Below, piece after piece: positions 8,264-17,036 of a stretch of DNA of 64,000 nucleotides. Both the position numbers and the translations under genes were made by a program. The stretch lies in NCBI RefSeq assembly GCF_009708035.1, contig NZ_WMBQ01000001.1, forward strand, positions 1,302,001 through 1,366,000, given 5' to 3'. The notes beneath the pieces are model-generated. The model saw only the letters and a program-made list of their open reading frames with translations. It had not been told where the DNA came from and did no database searches. Every line of letters starts with the position of its first letter. The stretch's first letter is position 1. The stretch is from Hyphomicrobium album (GTDB lineage: Bacteria > Pseudomonadota > Alphaproteobacteria > Rhizobiales > Hyphomicrobiaceae).

Positions 8264-9739
8264 TCAGGCGGAGTTCTTGTCGAGACCGGTGATGCGGTCG
8301 AGCAGCCGTGCCTTGCGCGTGCGCTTGATCTCGGGCTGACCGGCGGCGGCATTTGCATCTGTCGCGTCAGACGCGTGCTCCACCCGGGTCTCGGCCGGAA
8401 GCGCCGCCGCATCGAGCGCCTTGAGGAAGCCGCTTCGACGCTGCTCGGCAGCCGGAGCCGCCTCGGGATTCTCCGGCGCAGCTTCGCCTTCGCCGCCGCG
8501 GCGCACGAGACGCGCAACCCGCGGGTCGTTGATGCGCTCGGCGAGCGGTCGCTTGGCGTCGGCCTCCGGGGCCCCGCGCCGCGCCGGGCCGGAGGCCGGC
8601 ACCGTGCCCGAACCGAGGCGACGCATCTCTTCCATGAAGTAGGCAGCCTGCCGGGCCAGCTTCTCGTTGCCGGCGGCTAACTCGGCGCGCAGCGCCTGGA
8701 TCGTGCCGTTCTGCTCGTCGGTGAGCGCCTGCAGCGCGGAGAGCCGCGCCTTCATTGCGATTTTGCTTTCCTTGACGCCACGATCGTCGTGGTCGGCGGC
8801 TTCATAGGTGCCGAGCGCCGCCTTGAGACGAGAGAGCTCGGCCGCCTGGTCCTGGTTCACCGACTTCAAGCGGCGGATCTCGGCGAGCGTCTGTGCGTCG
8901 GGGCCTTCCGCTCCACTGTCGGCGCTCGTGAGCGGCGGTGGCGTTTCGGAGAAGGCGAGCTTGCGGCCAACGACCTTGGGCGGGCGCATGGAGTCACCCG
9001 AGCCGTTGGAGGCCGAAGCGTCTACTGCTTCCGCCGCCGGACCGGCACGCGCCACCAGCGATTGCAGACGGGCGATGAGCGCCGTCTGGTCGCGCGTCTT
9101 GGCACGCAGCGCTTCTATCTCGGTGCGCAGCGCCACCTCGCCGTCGTAGCGAGGATCGCCGAAGCCTTCGCGGTTGCGCGATGCGCGCGTGTTCAGCGCC
9201 GCCTTGAGGCGGTGCACTTCGTCGGTCTGCTGTGTGTTGATCTGCGTCGCTTCCTCGAGGGCGCGCGCTTGCTTCTCGCTGGACTGCGTCAGCGCCACGA
9301 TCTCGCGGTCGCGCTGGAAGAGCAGCTTGCGCGCCTCGGCGAGCCGGTGCTCCACCTTCGGCAGGCGGTCCATGATTGTCTGCTCGAGCACGCGGCGGGC
9401 GTTCTCGTGCTCCTCCAGCGACGTGCGCTGGCCGGCGAGCTCGCCCTCCAGTTCGCTGATCGTGGCGTCGCGGCGATTGAGCTCGACCATCTGCCGGGCG
9501 GAGGCCTCTGCCGCCTCCTCGACCTTGGTCTCAAGCTTGTGAATGCGGATGGCGAATTCGGCGCGCAGCCGGTCCTTGTCGGCGCGGATTTCCGCCTCGG
9601 TGAGCGGCATCGACCGCTTCAACTTGTCGGTGGTGAGGCGCGCGACGCGGCCGCGATACAGCGGCGAGATGAACAGCGCCAAGAGCGCCGCCGTGAGGAA
9701 GCCCAACGCCGCCAGCATGACCATCTCGATCGTGATCAC
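8264..9739 (-). CDS. Membrane-anchored coiled-coil protein of unknown function
   Basis: 491 residues. One N-terminal transmembrane helix (about residues 5-25) is followed by roughly 250 residues of charged heptad-like sequence, then a shorter coiled coil and a Pro/Ala-rich, basic tail. The GTG at 9739 has GGGGA about 7 nt upstream; an ATG at 9724 is the alternative. No enzymatic motif is visible. It resembles the class of single-span coiled-coil proteins that tether envelope or chromosome machinery, but no named family is recognised. Its gene converges on the bactofilin gene, so a cytoskeletal link is only a suggestion. Confidence 0.75.
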   Translation of the reverse strand: MITIEMVMLAALGFLTAALLALFISPLYRGRVARLTTDKLKRSMPLTEAEIRADKDRLRAEFAIRIHKLETKVEEAAEASARQMVELNRRDATISELEGELAGQRTSLEEHENARRVLEQTIMDRLPKVEHRLAEARKLLFQRDREIVALTQSSEKQARALEEATQINTQQTDEVHRLKAALNTRASRNREGFGDPRYDGEVALRTEIEALRAKTRDQTALIARLQSLVARAGPAAEAVDASASNGSGDSMRPPKVVGRKLAFSETPPPLTSADSGAEGPDAQTLAEIRRLKSVNQDQAAELSRLKAALGTYEAADHDDRGVKESKIAMKARLSALQALTDEQNGTIQALRAELAAGNEKLARQAAYFMEEMRRLGSGTVPASGPARRGAPEADAKRPLAERINDPRVARLVRRGGEGEAAPENPEAAPAAEQRRSGFLKALDAAALPAETRVEHASDATDANAAAGQPEIKRTRKARLLDRITGLDKNSA

Positions 9740-9898
9740 GCCCGCGTCCCCAACTTCGCACAGCTAGACAATGCGCACACCTCGCCTCCCGCTTGGCCAA
9801 GCCTCCGGGTGCAGATTATCTGACTGGCAAGTTGCGTGCGCAATGCTTTCATTCCGCGCGTCTCCACCCGTAGCTTCCCTGCGAAGTCGCGCGGCGAC

Positions 9899-10756
9899 TC
9901 AAAATGGATTCCACGTTGGGGAGCGGGTATACTTCAAATAACCAACGTTAGCACCTAGCCGTAAACCAATACCCGAGCGGATTGGGGCGAGCGTGACGTT
10001 GCCGTGCGTCTGGTACTGGATTCCGACACCGCCGACGAGATAGGCCGAGCCCTGGACGCCGGCGTAGCGCTCATAAATCTGCGAGGGATCCTGCAGATTG
10101 TAGACGAGCACCATGGTTTTCGAGCCCTCGCCGCCGAAGTCATAGCCGATGGACGGACCCTGCCAGAAAACCCTATGGGCGCCGGCATCCTTGGTATAGA
10201 GCGTGCCTTCACCATAACGCAGGCCGGCGACAAAGGCTCCGCCTCCATCGGTGCCGAGGATGTAGCCGTTGGGGCGCCCGGATTTGCGGAAGGCGTATTC
10301 GACGACGCTCGCGAGGCCTTTGCTGACCGAGCCGAAGAAGCGGCCGCCGGCATCAATGATCTCGTTCTGCGAATAACCGTCGTCCCGTGGCGGCGGGCCG
10401 CCGCGCTCGTCGTAGGGCTCGCCCGGCGGACGATATGGCTCGCCATAGCCCGGCTCCGCCGCGGCGCGGTCGCCATCGTAGCGGCGGTAGTTGTCGCCCT
10501 CATTATAGGCGCCACCTGGGCGATATGGAGCCTGGCTTGGCGGGGGTGCCTCGTTGGGGGGTGGAGAATAGGAATCGTTGGCTGGCGGCACGTAGGCATC
10601 GTCGCCCGTTCGGCCTCCGGAATAGGGTCCGTAGGTACTCTCCTGCGCGAACGCCGACGGCGCGACCAGCGCGGTCACGACAGCAAGGGAAGTTGCGAGG
10701 GCAAGGGAGAGGGCGGAGCGCCGTCCGCCACTAAGCAGCGCCATGGTCTTGTCCAT
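9899..10756 (-). CDS. eipA: EipA/DUF1134 envelope integrity protein
   Basis: About 285 residues from the ATG at 10756. A signal peptide ends near SAFAQE, then a Pro/Tyr/Gly-rich linker of about 110 residues, then the conserved DUF1134 domain (includes EIIDAGGRFFGSVSKGLASV, FWQGPSIGYDFGGEGSKTM and the C-terminal LGANVGYLKYTR). In Brucella and Caulobacter relatives this periplasmic beta-barrel-like protein is needed for envelope integrity. An in-frame ATG at 10819 would put 21 polar residues before the signal peptide, so the shorter start is used, although its Shine-Dalgarno is weak. Confidence 0.82.
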   Translation of the reverse strand: MDKTMALLSGGRRSALSLALATSLAVVTALVAPSAFAQESTYGPYSGGRTGDDAYVPPANDSYSPPPNEAPPPSQAPYRPGGAYNEGDNYRRYDGDRAAAEPGYGEPYRPPGEPYDERGGPPPRDDGYSQNEIIDAGGRFFGSVSKGLASVVEYAFRKSGRPNGYILGTDGGGAFVAGLRYGEGTLYTKDAGAHRVFWQGPSIGYDFGGEGSKTMVLVYNLQDPSQIYERYAGVQGSAYLVGGVGIQYQTHGNVTLAPIRSGIGLRLGANVGYLKYTRSPTWNPF

Positions 10757-10884
10757 TCGGTTGCGCCCGGGAGCCCGCGTCTGATGCGGGGTGCCTCCTT
10801 GGGGGTTCCATCGGCGCAAACTATTACGAAAGTGTGGCCGTACGGGCTAATGCACTGTGGCCTTATTGCGGCAGTTGCCGCGGC

Positions 10885-11706
10885 CTAGGTCGATAGCAAC
10901 GGCTCGCGCCCCCAGGCAATGAAATGGGGATTGGCGAACCCCCCGTCACGCTTGCCGTAGAGCAGCGGCTGCCCATCGAGCGTGGTGACGCATCCGCCCG
11001 CCGCCGCGAGGATCGCGTGCCCTGCCGCGGTATCCCACTCGCTCGTTTGTCCGAGCCGCGCATAGAGATCGGCCTCGCCCCGGGCGATGAGGCAGAACTT
11101 CAAGGAAGAGCTCGCCTTGCGCTTCTCCGCGATCGGCAGCCGCTCCAGGAACTCGTCCGTGCTCTGCGAAGCGTGCGAGCGGCTGGCGAACGCCACGAGT
11201 GCCTCGCGGTCGGGCTCCCGGGTGGCGAGCCGGGTTAGCTTGGCCGAGGTCAATGTTTCTGCGGTGTCGTCGGGTGTGATTTCAGCCTCCACGGACTCCC
11301 TCGTGCCCACGGTTGCGTAAAGCTCGTTGAGTGCCGGCGCGTAGATAATGCCGAACACGGGCCGCTGGGCCACGACCAGGCCAATGTTGACCGTGAACTC
11401 GGGGCTGCCCTTGATGAAGGCGCGCGTACCATCCAGCGGATCGACGAGAAAGAACGCGTCCTCGGTGGCCGGGATGAGGCCCGCCGCTACCGCTTCCTCG
11501 GCGATCACCGGAACACCCGGCATGGCGCGGTGCAGCGCCGTCGTCAGCACTTCCTCGGCCTCGTGGTCGGCAACGGTGACGGGCGTGGTGTCGGCCTTCG
11601 TCGAAACCTCGACGCCGGATTTGAAGTGACGCATCTCGATGCGACCGGCGGCTAGAACGGCGGGAAGCAACGCCTCGACCAGGCCGCGGTAATCCTCTAG
11701 CTTCAT
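10885..11706 (-). CDS. cysQ: 3'(2'),5'-bisphosphate nucleotidase CysQ
   Basis: 273 residues. Inositol-monophosphatase fold motifs are present: VIAEEAV (metal-binding Glu), VDPLDGTRAFI, and EWDTAAGHAIL near the C-terminus. The enzyme removes the 3'-phosphate of PAP and PAPS, recycling products of sulfate assimilation. The start MKLEDYRGLVE at 11706 gives the normal family length; longer in-frame starts lie in non-coding-like Arg-rich sequence. It is divergent from chpT, with a 253-nt shared upstream region. Confidence 0.88.
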   Translation of the reverse strand: MKLEDYRGLVEALLPAVLAAGRIEMRHFKSGVEVSTKADTTPVTVADHEAEEVLTTALHRAMPGVPVIAEEAVAAGLIPATEDAFFLVDPLDGTRAFIKGSPEFTVNIGLVVAQRPVFGIIYAPALNELYATVGTRESVEAEITPDDTAETLTSAKLTRLATREPDREALVAFASRSHASQSTDEFLERLPIAEKRKASSSLKFCLIARGEADLYARLGQTSEWDTAAGHAILAAAGGCVTTLDGQPLLYGKRDGGFANPHFIAWGREPLLST

Positions 11707-11959
11707 TGATCGCTCGTACCCTGATTCGCTTGCCCGGCTGTGCGCCGGCCGGCGGCGGCTCGGGTCGCGCAGCATCTCCTTCGCAGACGCGAGATGCAGA
11801 GTATAGAGGCAAACCTTTGCATGCTGGTTGCGGCGCGTGTAACAGAAGGCATGAACACTGCGCAAGGCGGCCCTAGTTCGCTCGCATGAGCATCCCAAGT
11901 ACGACGGGATCGTTGGCCGCTCCGGCGTTCGGATCTGCGACATCAACTAGGGGGCATCG

Positions 11960-12601
11960 ATGGGCCAGCGCGCCAATCCGACCGACCTTGAACTCGCTGC
12001 ACTCATCTCAAGTAAGATTTGTCACGACGTGATCGGCCCCGTGGGCGCCATCTACAACGGTCTCGAGATCCTCGATGAGGACGACGACCAGGAGGCGAAG
12101 AACTACGCCCTCGACGTCATCCGCAACGTGACCGAGCAGGCCTCGGCGCGCCTGCAGTTCTGCCGCTTCGCCTTCGGCGCCGCCGGCTCGGCAGGGGCCA
12201 TGATCGATCTCGGCACCGCCGAACAGATCTCCCGCGGCTTCATCGGCAAGGGAAAGCACAACCTCATCTGGAAGGCAGTGCCGGGGCACATGCCCAAGGA
12301 CAAGGCCAAGCTGCTCTTGAACATGGTGGCGAGCGCGGTCACGGCACTCCCGCGCGGCGGCGACATCGAGGTGCAGATGGCCGGCACGCTGGAGAACCCG
12401 AGCTTCCTTGTTCGCTGTCGCGGCACCAACGCTCGCGCGCCCCTGCATCTCGCCGAGTTCATCGCCGGGGAGCACGCCCCGCCGCTCGATGCGATGACCA
12501 TTCAGGCCTATTACACGTGGCGGCTGGCCGCGACGGCGGGCATGCGGCTCGCGGTGCTCCAGGACGGCGCCGACATCTTGCTCTCTGCCAAGCCGGCCTG
12601 A
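11960..12601 (+). CDS. chpT: ChpT histidine phosphotransferase
   Basis: 213 residues. The N-terminal helix LAALISSKICHDVIGPVGA carries the phosphoacceptor His22 in the alphaproteobacterial ChpT context, followed by a degenerate HATPase-like C-terminal domain. In Caulobacter and relatives ChpT takes phosphate from the hybrid kinase CckA and passes it to CtrA and CpdR, controlling the cell cycle. Single gene with a strong terminator just downstream. The neighbouring intergenic region contains GANTC sites, but I see no clear TTAA-N7-TTAA CtrA box. Confidence 0.9.
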   Translation: MGQRANPTDLELAALISSKICHDVIGPVGAIYNGLEILDEDDDQEAKNYALDVIRNVTEQASARLQFCRFAFGAAGSAGAMIDLGTAEQISRGFIGKGKHNLIWKAVPGHMPKDKAKLLLNMVASAVTALPRGGDIEVQMAGTLENPSFLVRCRGTNARAPLHLAEFIAGEHAPPLDAMTIQAYYTWRLAATAGMRLAVLQDGADILLSAKPA

Positions 12602-12628
12602 TTGCAGCTCGGCGACGATCAAAAGCAA

Positions 12629-12662
12629 AACGCCCGCGCTTGAAGCGCGGGCGTTCTTGTTT
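12629..12662 (+). terminator. Rho-independent terminator of chpT
   Basis: A perfect 12-bp stem (12629-12640 with 12644-12655), loop TGA, followed by the T-rich stretch TTCTTGTTT. It lies 28 nt after the chpT stop codon. Confidence 0.85.
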
Positions 12663-12685
12663 GGCGTTGGAGCGCGAGGTGCGCG

Positions 12686-13573
12686 CTACTCGTTGTGAGG
12701 TGGCTTTCCGCCCGTAGACGCGTGATCCAGCGGCGGAACCGAAGCGGTGCCCTTGCTTGCCGCGCTCGCCGCGACAGCGGCAGCGGCCGCTTCCTTGGCG
12801 GCGTTGGCAGCGGTCTCGGCAGCAACGGCTGCACGCTCGGCGGCGGCGGCGGCCGAAGCGGCGGCAGCGGCAGCTGCGGCGCGATCCTTCTCGGGCAAAC
12901 CGGCGGCCGCAGGCTTGCTGATCGCGGTCATGCCAGCGCCTGCCTGTAGCGCGCCTGTCTCGACGGCGGCGCCGGTCGGTGACGGCGTCGGAGCGGCAGG
13001 AGCGGTTGTCTGGACAGCCGGGATGGCAGGCGAGGTCTCGGCCGGTGCCGCGGCCTGCTCGACCGGCGCTACGGGCGCGGCCGGTGGCGTGTTGTCTGCA
13101 GCAGCCGCAGCGGGCGTCGCAGCTTCAGCTGCGGGTGCAGCAGCGGCCTGCTGCGGAGCGACGCCCATCGCCTCGGCCTTGCGCATCGGCGCCGGCGGGT
13201 GATCGCCGCTCTCCTCGGTGGGGGTCGTCTCGGCGGCAGCGGACTGCTGACCGGTCTTGTTGTTCGGCTTCACGCCGTCGCCCCAGCAGACGGTCGCCGA
13301 GGCGGTGCAGGTGTGCTCGTCGAAAAGAACGACGTCGAGGAAGAGCTCGCAGTTGACGCTCTTCTTGCCCGTCTGGTAGGCGCTGACGCCGTTCTGCGCC
13401 GCCCACTCGGAGATGTGCTTGTCGAGCAGGTTCTTGGCGTCGTTGGTCGGGCCTTCCTTGCCGTAGTCGTTGACCGTGAAGCCAAACTTCTTGCAGGCGG
13501 CATCGGCCGGCGACGACAGCGCGGTGAGCGCCAGGAGCACCGACGTTAAGGCGAGCGATGGCTTAGCGCGCAT
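12686..13573 (-). CDS. Secreted protein: small cysteine domain plus Ala/Pro-rich tail
   Basis: 295 residues. A signal peptide (cleavage near SPADA-A) is followed by a domain of about 75 residues with four Cys, sharing the AK...W...C...HTC...VCW layout with the products at 7243 and 14305. The remaining 200 residues are low-complexity, first Pro/Thr/Glu then strongly Ala-rich, possibly a wall- or membrane-associating stalk. GGGGGA lies about 7 nt before the ATG at 13573. Function unknown. Confidence 0.75.
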   Translation of the reverse strand: MRAKPSLALTSVLLALTALSSPADAACKKFGFTVNDYGKEGPTNDAKNLLDKHISEWAAQNGVSAYQTGKKSVNCELFLDVVLFDEHTCTASATVCWGDGVKPNNKTGQQSAAAETTPTEESGDHPPAPMRKAEAMGVAPQQAAAAPAAEAATPAAAAADNTPPAAPVAPVEQAAAPAETSPAIPAVQTTAPAAPTPSPTGAAVETGALQAGAGMTAISKPAAAGLPEKDRAAAAAAAASAAAAAERAAVAAETAANAAKEAAAAAVAASAASKGTASVPPLDHASTGGKPPHNE

Positions 13574-13705
13574 TGGAAATCCCCCGTCGAACGGACAAAA
13601 AGTCCGATTCCAAAGCCTTATAATAGGGCACCAGGCCCATGCCTAGACTTCGGGCCTGCAAACATGTGCAGGATAAATGCAGCGTGAGCGCGGCACTTAG
13701 ACGGA

Positions 13706-14035
13706 TCAATTCATGTAGGGTGAATCACCGCCATTGGGGCCGATGCCCGAATCGAAAAAGAAGCCGCTGTCGAACGGACCGCCCGGCGACTGCTTGTTGA
13801 TGTAGGGGTCGATGTAGCCGCCATAGAGCTGGAAGTAGCGGGCGATCTCTGCTGGCGAAGAGCCCTGCTCGACCGTGCCCTGGCGATTGCTGTAGGCACG
13901 ACGGGGCTTCTTTTTCTGAGTGCTTTCAGCAGCGTAAGCGCCGGGCACGAGATAGTCGCCAGCCCCGCCCAGGGTGGCAAGCATCAGGATGCCGGCGGCG
14001 ACGATGCCTCCCGTGCACACGCGAATAAGGCTCAT
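13706..14035 (-). CDS. Small exported protein of unknown function
   Basis: 109 residues from the ATG at 14035, with AAGGA about 9 nt upstream. The N-terminus is a signal peptide or membrane anchor (MSLIRVCTGGIVAAGILML...AYAAE). The mature part has a KKKPRRAY basic patch, then Tyr/Gly/Pro-rich sequence containing YFQLYGGYIDPYINKQSP and a Gly/Asp-rich end. No Cys beyond the signal region. I do not recognise a family. Confidence 0.65.
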   Translation of the reverse strand: MSLIRVCTGGIVAAGILMLATLGGAGDYLVPGAYAAESTQKKKPRRAYSNRQGTVEQGSSPAEIARYFQLYGGYIDPYINKQSPGGPFDSGFFFDSGIGPNGGDSPYMN

Positions 14036-14304
14036 GATCCAAGTCCTTGTTGGTTCTAACCACCCCATATGGGGGCTGAAGATAACGGAAAACGCCTCGA
14101 CGACGCGCAATTCTCCCTGGCGGTCGGCGTTTTGCCCGCCGCTGTAACCCATTGACCACGCCGGGCAGCACGCGTGCCGACGCTCCAGCCGGGCGTACAT
14201 GGCCCTGCCGGAGCAACAATCATCGCCGCGAGCTACGAGAGAATGGTTAACGAGCCCGGTAAAATTGTGCTGATTCGGCGCAAGACCGTTGTGCGCCGCG
14301 AACC

Positions 14305-14604
14305 TCAGCCCGTCTTGCAGATCGTCGAGGTGCCGCGGCAGTTGTAGCCGAGGCCGCCCGGCGAGCACTTGTAGCCGTTAGAGGTGACCCTGTAGCCGGG
14401 GGTCGAGCCGGTCGCCATGAACGCCGCCCAGACGCTCCAGTCGAACGACTGCAGGATCGCCTCCTTCACCTGGAACTTGGCGCCGTCGATCGAGCCCGCC
14501 GTACCTGAGGCGGTCTTCTTGAAGCAGGCGGCTTCGGCGGTGCCGGCAAAGCCAGCGAAGACGACGGTGACGGCCAATGCGGCCGCGCAGGACAACTTGA
14601 TCAT
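14305..14604 (-). CDS. Small secreted cysteine protein, paralogue of the 7243 product
   Basis: 99 residues from the ATG at 14604, with GGGGAG 7 nt upstream. The signal peptide ends near GTAEA-A. The mature domain has the order C..., DGAKFQVKEAILQ, W, YKC, GYNC, IC, which matches the 7243 product position by position and, more loosely, the N-terminal domain of the 12686 product. Likely disulfide-bonded in the periplasm (inference). Function unknown. Confidence 0.78.
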   Translation of the reverse strand: MIKLSCAAALAVTVVFAGFAGTAEAACFKKTASGTAGSIDGAKFQVKEAILQSFDWSVWAAFMATGSTPGYRVTSNGYKCSPGGLGYNCRGTSTICKTG

Positions 14605-14757
14605 CGGTAAGCTCCCCGGACATCGCAAAAACAATGGCCGAAGATTGCCGCAGACGCGCGCCGTTGCCCATCGCTGACGCGCGTGCAGCAAAAAAAGCTA
14701 GGGGATCGTTGCCGCCCGGTGACGCCATGTGTCGGCACGCACGGCGCCGGCTGGGCG

Positions 14758-14970
14758 TCAGGACGACTGCAGATTGACCGCTTTCGGACCCTTGCCGCGC
14801 TTGTCGGGCTCGGTGTCAAAGGAGATGCGTGTCCCCTCGTCGAGGTTGCCGATGCCGGCGCGCTCGACGGCCGTCACGTGGACAAAAACGTCCTTGCCGC
14901 CATCGTCGGGCTTGATGAAACCGTAGCCCTTTTGCGAGTTGTAAAATTTTACGGTGCCGCTCTGGCGCAT
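14758..14970 (-). CDS. Cold-shock domain protein (CspA family)
   Basis: 70 residues, the usual length of a single cold-shock domain. RNP1 is KGYGFIKP and RNP2 is VFVHVTAV. Binds single-stranded RNA/DNA as an RNA chaperone. AAGGAG lies 8 nt before the ATG. It stands alone, with a 215-nt upstream region that may be a regulatory leader, but no specific element is recognised there. Confidence 0.92.
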   Translation of the reverse strand: MRQSGTVKFYNSQKGYGFIKPDDGGKDVFVHVTAVERAGIGNLDEGTRISFDTEPDKRGKGPKAVNLQSS

Positions 14971-15185
14971 CGCGAAATCTCCTTACGTGCGCAGTCAACA
15001 AAAACGGCGCGGCTCAAGCGAGACCGCACCGGGGGAAGCTCGGGAAACTGTTCGCAATGCGGGGGGGGAAAAGCGCGGGAAAACGACATGCGCGCAACAT
15101 TCTCAAAAGCTACTTGCAGTCTCCGCCGGGTCGACCGCTCCCCGAGCGCGCAAAGTATCCGGGAAAAAGATTCACGAGGCAAGCG

Positions 15186-16061
15186 TCAGAGAGCAGACGA
15201 TCCCCCCTTGGCGGCCTCGCTTCCAAGCTCCTCGAGGCGAAAACCGGCGCCCTTTCCTTGCGCTAGCAAGCGCGCCAACTCGGGCAGCAGGACGTTGAGA
15301 TTGGTCGCCAGCGTAAACGGCGCGTTGACCGCGATGAGCCCCGCTCCGTTGAGACGCGTCTCGTCCTCGCCGCCACGGATCATCAGCTCGATCGCCAAAG
15401 CTTTCGGCAGAGCGAGGGCGGCGACGTTGCGCCGGAAGGCGGCGACCGGCCTTAGCTCCTTGATCGGATACCAGAGCAGGTAGGTGCCGCCGGCGAAACG
15501 CTTCGCCGCCTCGCTCAGCGCCACGACCAGCCGATCGAGCTCGCCCGCTTCCTCGAACGCCGGATCGATGAGAACGACGCCGCGCCGCTCCGGCGGCGGC
15601 AGCAGCGCCTTCACCGCGGTCCACGCGTCGAGCTCCATTACCTTCACCTGCCGGTCGCGCGCGAACAGAGCCTTGAGCTCCTGCTGGTCCTCGGGATGCA
15701 GCTCGTTGACGATGAGGCGATCCACGTCGCGCATCAGCGCCCGCGCGATGAGCGGGCTGCCCGGATAGCGCAGCAGTGCGCCGTCGGCATTCAGCTCACG
15801 AACCACGCTTAGGTAGGACGCGAGCAAGTCAGCTACCGGCGGCGCCAGCCCGGCCTCCATGACCCGGCCGATACCGTCGCGCCATTCGCCGGTCTTTTGC
15901 GCCGGCTCGGAGGAGAGATCGTACAGTCCGATGCCGGCGTGGGTGTCGATGACGCGGAACGGCGCCGTCTTCAGCTTCAGGTGCTCGATCACCAGCGCGA
16001 GCACGCCGTGCTTGACGACGTCGGCGAAATTTCCGGCGTGGTAGGCGTGACGGTAGTTCAT
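15186..16061 (-). CDS. rlmJ: 23S rRNA (adenine2030-N6)-methyltransferase RlmJ
   Basis: 291 residues. The N-terminal MNYRHAYHAGNFADVVKH is the RlmJ signature; IDTHAGIG is the SAM loop. The catalytic tetrapeptide, DPPY/F in most homologues, reads DPAF here (codons near 15570), an unusual Ala. The enzyme methylates A2030 of 23S rRNA. Single minus-strand gene. Confidence 0.88.
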   Translation of the reverse strand: MNYRHAYHAGNFADVVKHGVLALVIEHLKLKTAPFRVIDTHAGIGLYDLSSEPAQKTGEWRDGIGRVMEAGLAPPVADLLASYLSVVRELNADGALLRYPGSPLIARALMRDVDRLIVNELHPEDQQELKALFARDRQVKVMELDAWTAVKALLPPPERRGVVLIDPAFEEAGELDRLVVALSEAAKRFAGGTYLLWYPIKELRPVAAFRRNVAALALPKALAIELMIRGGEDETRLNGAGLIAVNAPFTLATNLNVLLPELARLLAQGKGAGFRLEELGSEAAKGGSSAL

Positions 16062-16262
16062 GGCGCTCGCTTCGGCACCTGCGGCACCGCTTGTCAGCCT
16101 GCCGGGATGTGGATGCGGCAGCTTTCCGAAATTCTTTCGACCCTGTTCCCTGCGGAACGGCGCGGGCCCCGTGCGGCTGGCACTATTACCCCATCAGAGC
16201 ACGGCAGGCCCAACGCTCCTGACGCGCTCTGCGGGTTAGCTCCCCGTCTCCTCCTGAACTCG

Positions 16263-16294
16263 AAGCCCCGCGCTCCCCCCGCGGGGCTTTTTTT
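16263..16294 (+). terminator. Rho-independent terminator on the plus strand with no plus-strand gene upstream
   Basis: Perfect 9-bp stem AAGCCCCGC/GCGGGGCTT (16263-16271 with 16281-16289), 9-nt loop, then seven T. Both flanking genes are on the minus strand, so this ends an unannotated plus-strand transcript, possibly a small RNA from 16090-16260. Confidence 0.75.
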
Positions 16295-16308
16295 GTCCGC
16301 GGCAACGC

Positions 16309-16785
16309 TCAGGCCTTACGCTCCCACTTCCCGGCCGCGCTCTGCTGCCAATAGGTGACCGGGCAGCCGGCCGATTTGGCCGCCGTCCACTGCGCGCGCG
16401 CGACCTTCACCGCATCCGTGTCGTTGCCGTCGAACAGGTAGACGATGCGCACGAAGCCAGTGAAGCTCTCGGCTTCCGCGCCGTCGACGAGAAAGCGGAC
16501 GCCAGCCCCGTTCGGCGTCTCGCCCGTCGTGGTGAGGTAGACGGGCTGGTCAGCGGAATACCCTTCCTTCGCCGCACCGTGGGCCAGGAAGCTGTCCTCC
16601 CTATACGTCCACAGCGCCAGGTCGATGGCCGCGAGCCGTTCCTGCGATCCGGCCTGCACCACCGCCCGCCAGCCGCGCTCGAGCGTCTTCTCGACGAGGG
16701 TCGGCAACACCTTCTCGAGCGTCTGCTGCTCGAGGTGGTAGAACAGAACTTCGGTGGAGGTCGGCGTCGCCTGCTCGGGTGTCAT
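16309..16785 (-). CDS. holC: DNA polymerase III chi subunit-like protein
   Basis: 158 residues from the ATG at 16785. The order VLFYHLEQQTLEKVLPTLVE, ...LWTYREDSFLAHG, and FVRIVYLFDGND is typical of alphaproteobacterial HolC. The chi subunit links the clamp loader to single-stranded DNA binding protein at the replication fork. An upstream in-frame ATG would add a Cys-rich stretch unlike the family. Weak Shine-Dalgarno. Confidence 0.85.
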   Translation of the reverse strand: MTPEQATPTSTEVLFYHLEQQTLEKVLPTLVEKTLERGWRAVVQAGSQERLAAIDLALWTYREDSFLAHGAAKEGYSADQPVYLTTTGETPNGAGVRFLVDGAEAESFTGFVRIVYLFDGNDTDAVKVARAQWTAAKSAGCPVTYWQQSAAGKWERKA

Positions 16786-17036
16786 GCGGGAATTATACTC
16801 ACCGCAAAGCGCGATGCACGCCATGCATGGCTTGGCAATTTGCATGCTGCGACGCAAGGGCGATTTGCCCTTGCGCCACGCTAGTCCGTTACCTACTTAT
16901 CGGGGTCCGGAACGGCGCCAGACGTGCGGCTGTCGTCCGTGCGGGCGGTGAGCTGGGTGGCATCTTCGGGTTCGCCACCCCTCCCGTCCGCTGCATTCCC
17001 TCAAAGCTTGGATAAATCTCAGAGCGACAGATCGGG

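Noticed and set aside
14971-15185. Possible cold-shock mRNA leader element upstream of the csp gene
   Set aside because: The region is long enough for a leader, but I find no recognisable cold box or conserved structure by eye; TTGACT near 14990 is too close to the ATG to be a -35 box for this gene.
16786-17036. Search for a gene between holC and the cysteine-rich protein gene
   Set aside because: Only short frames without Shine-Dalgarno or motifs; taken as intergenic.
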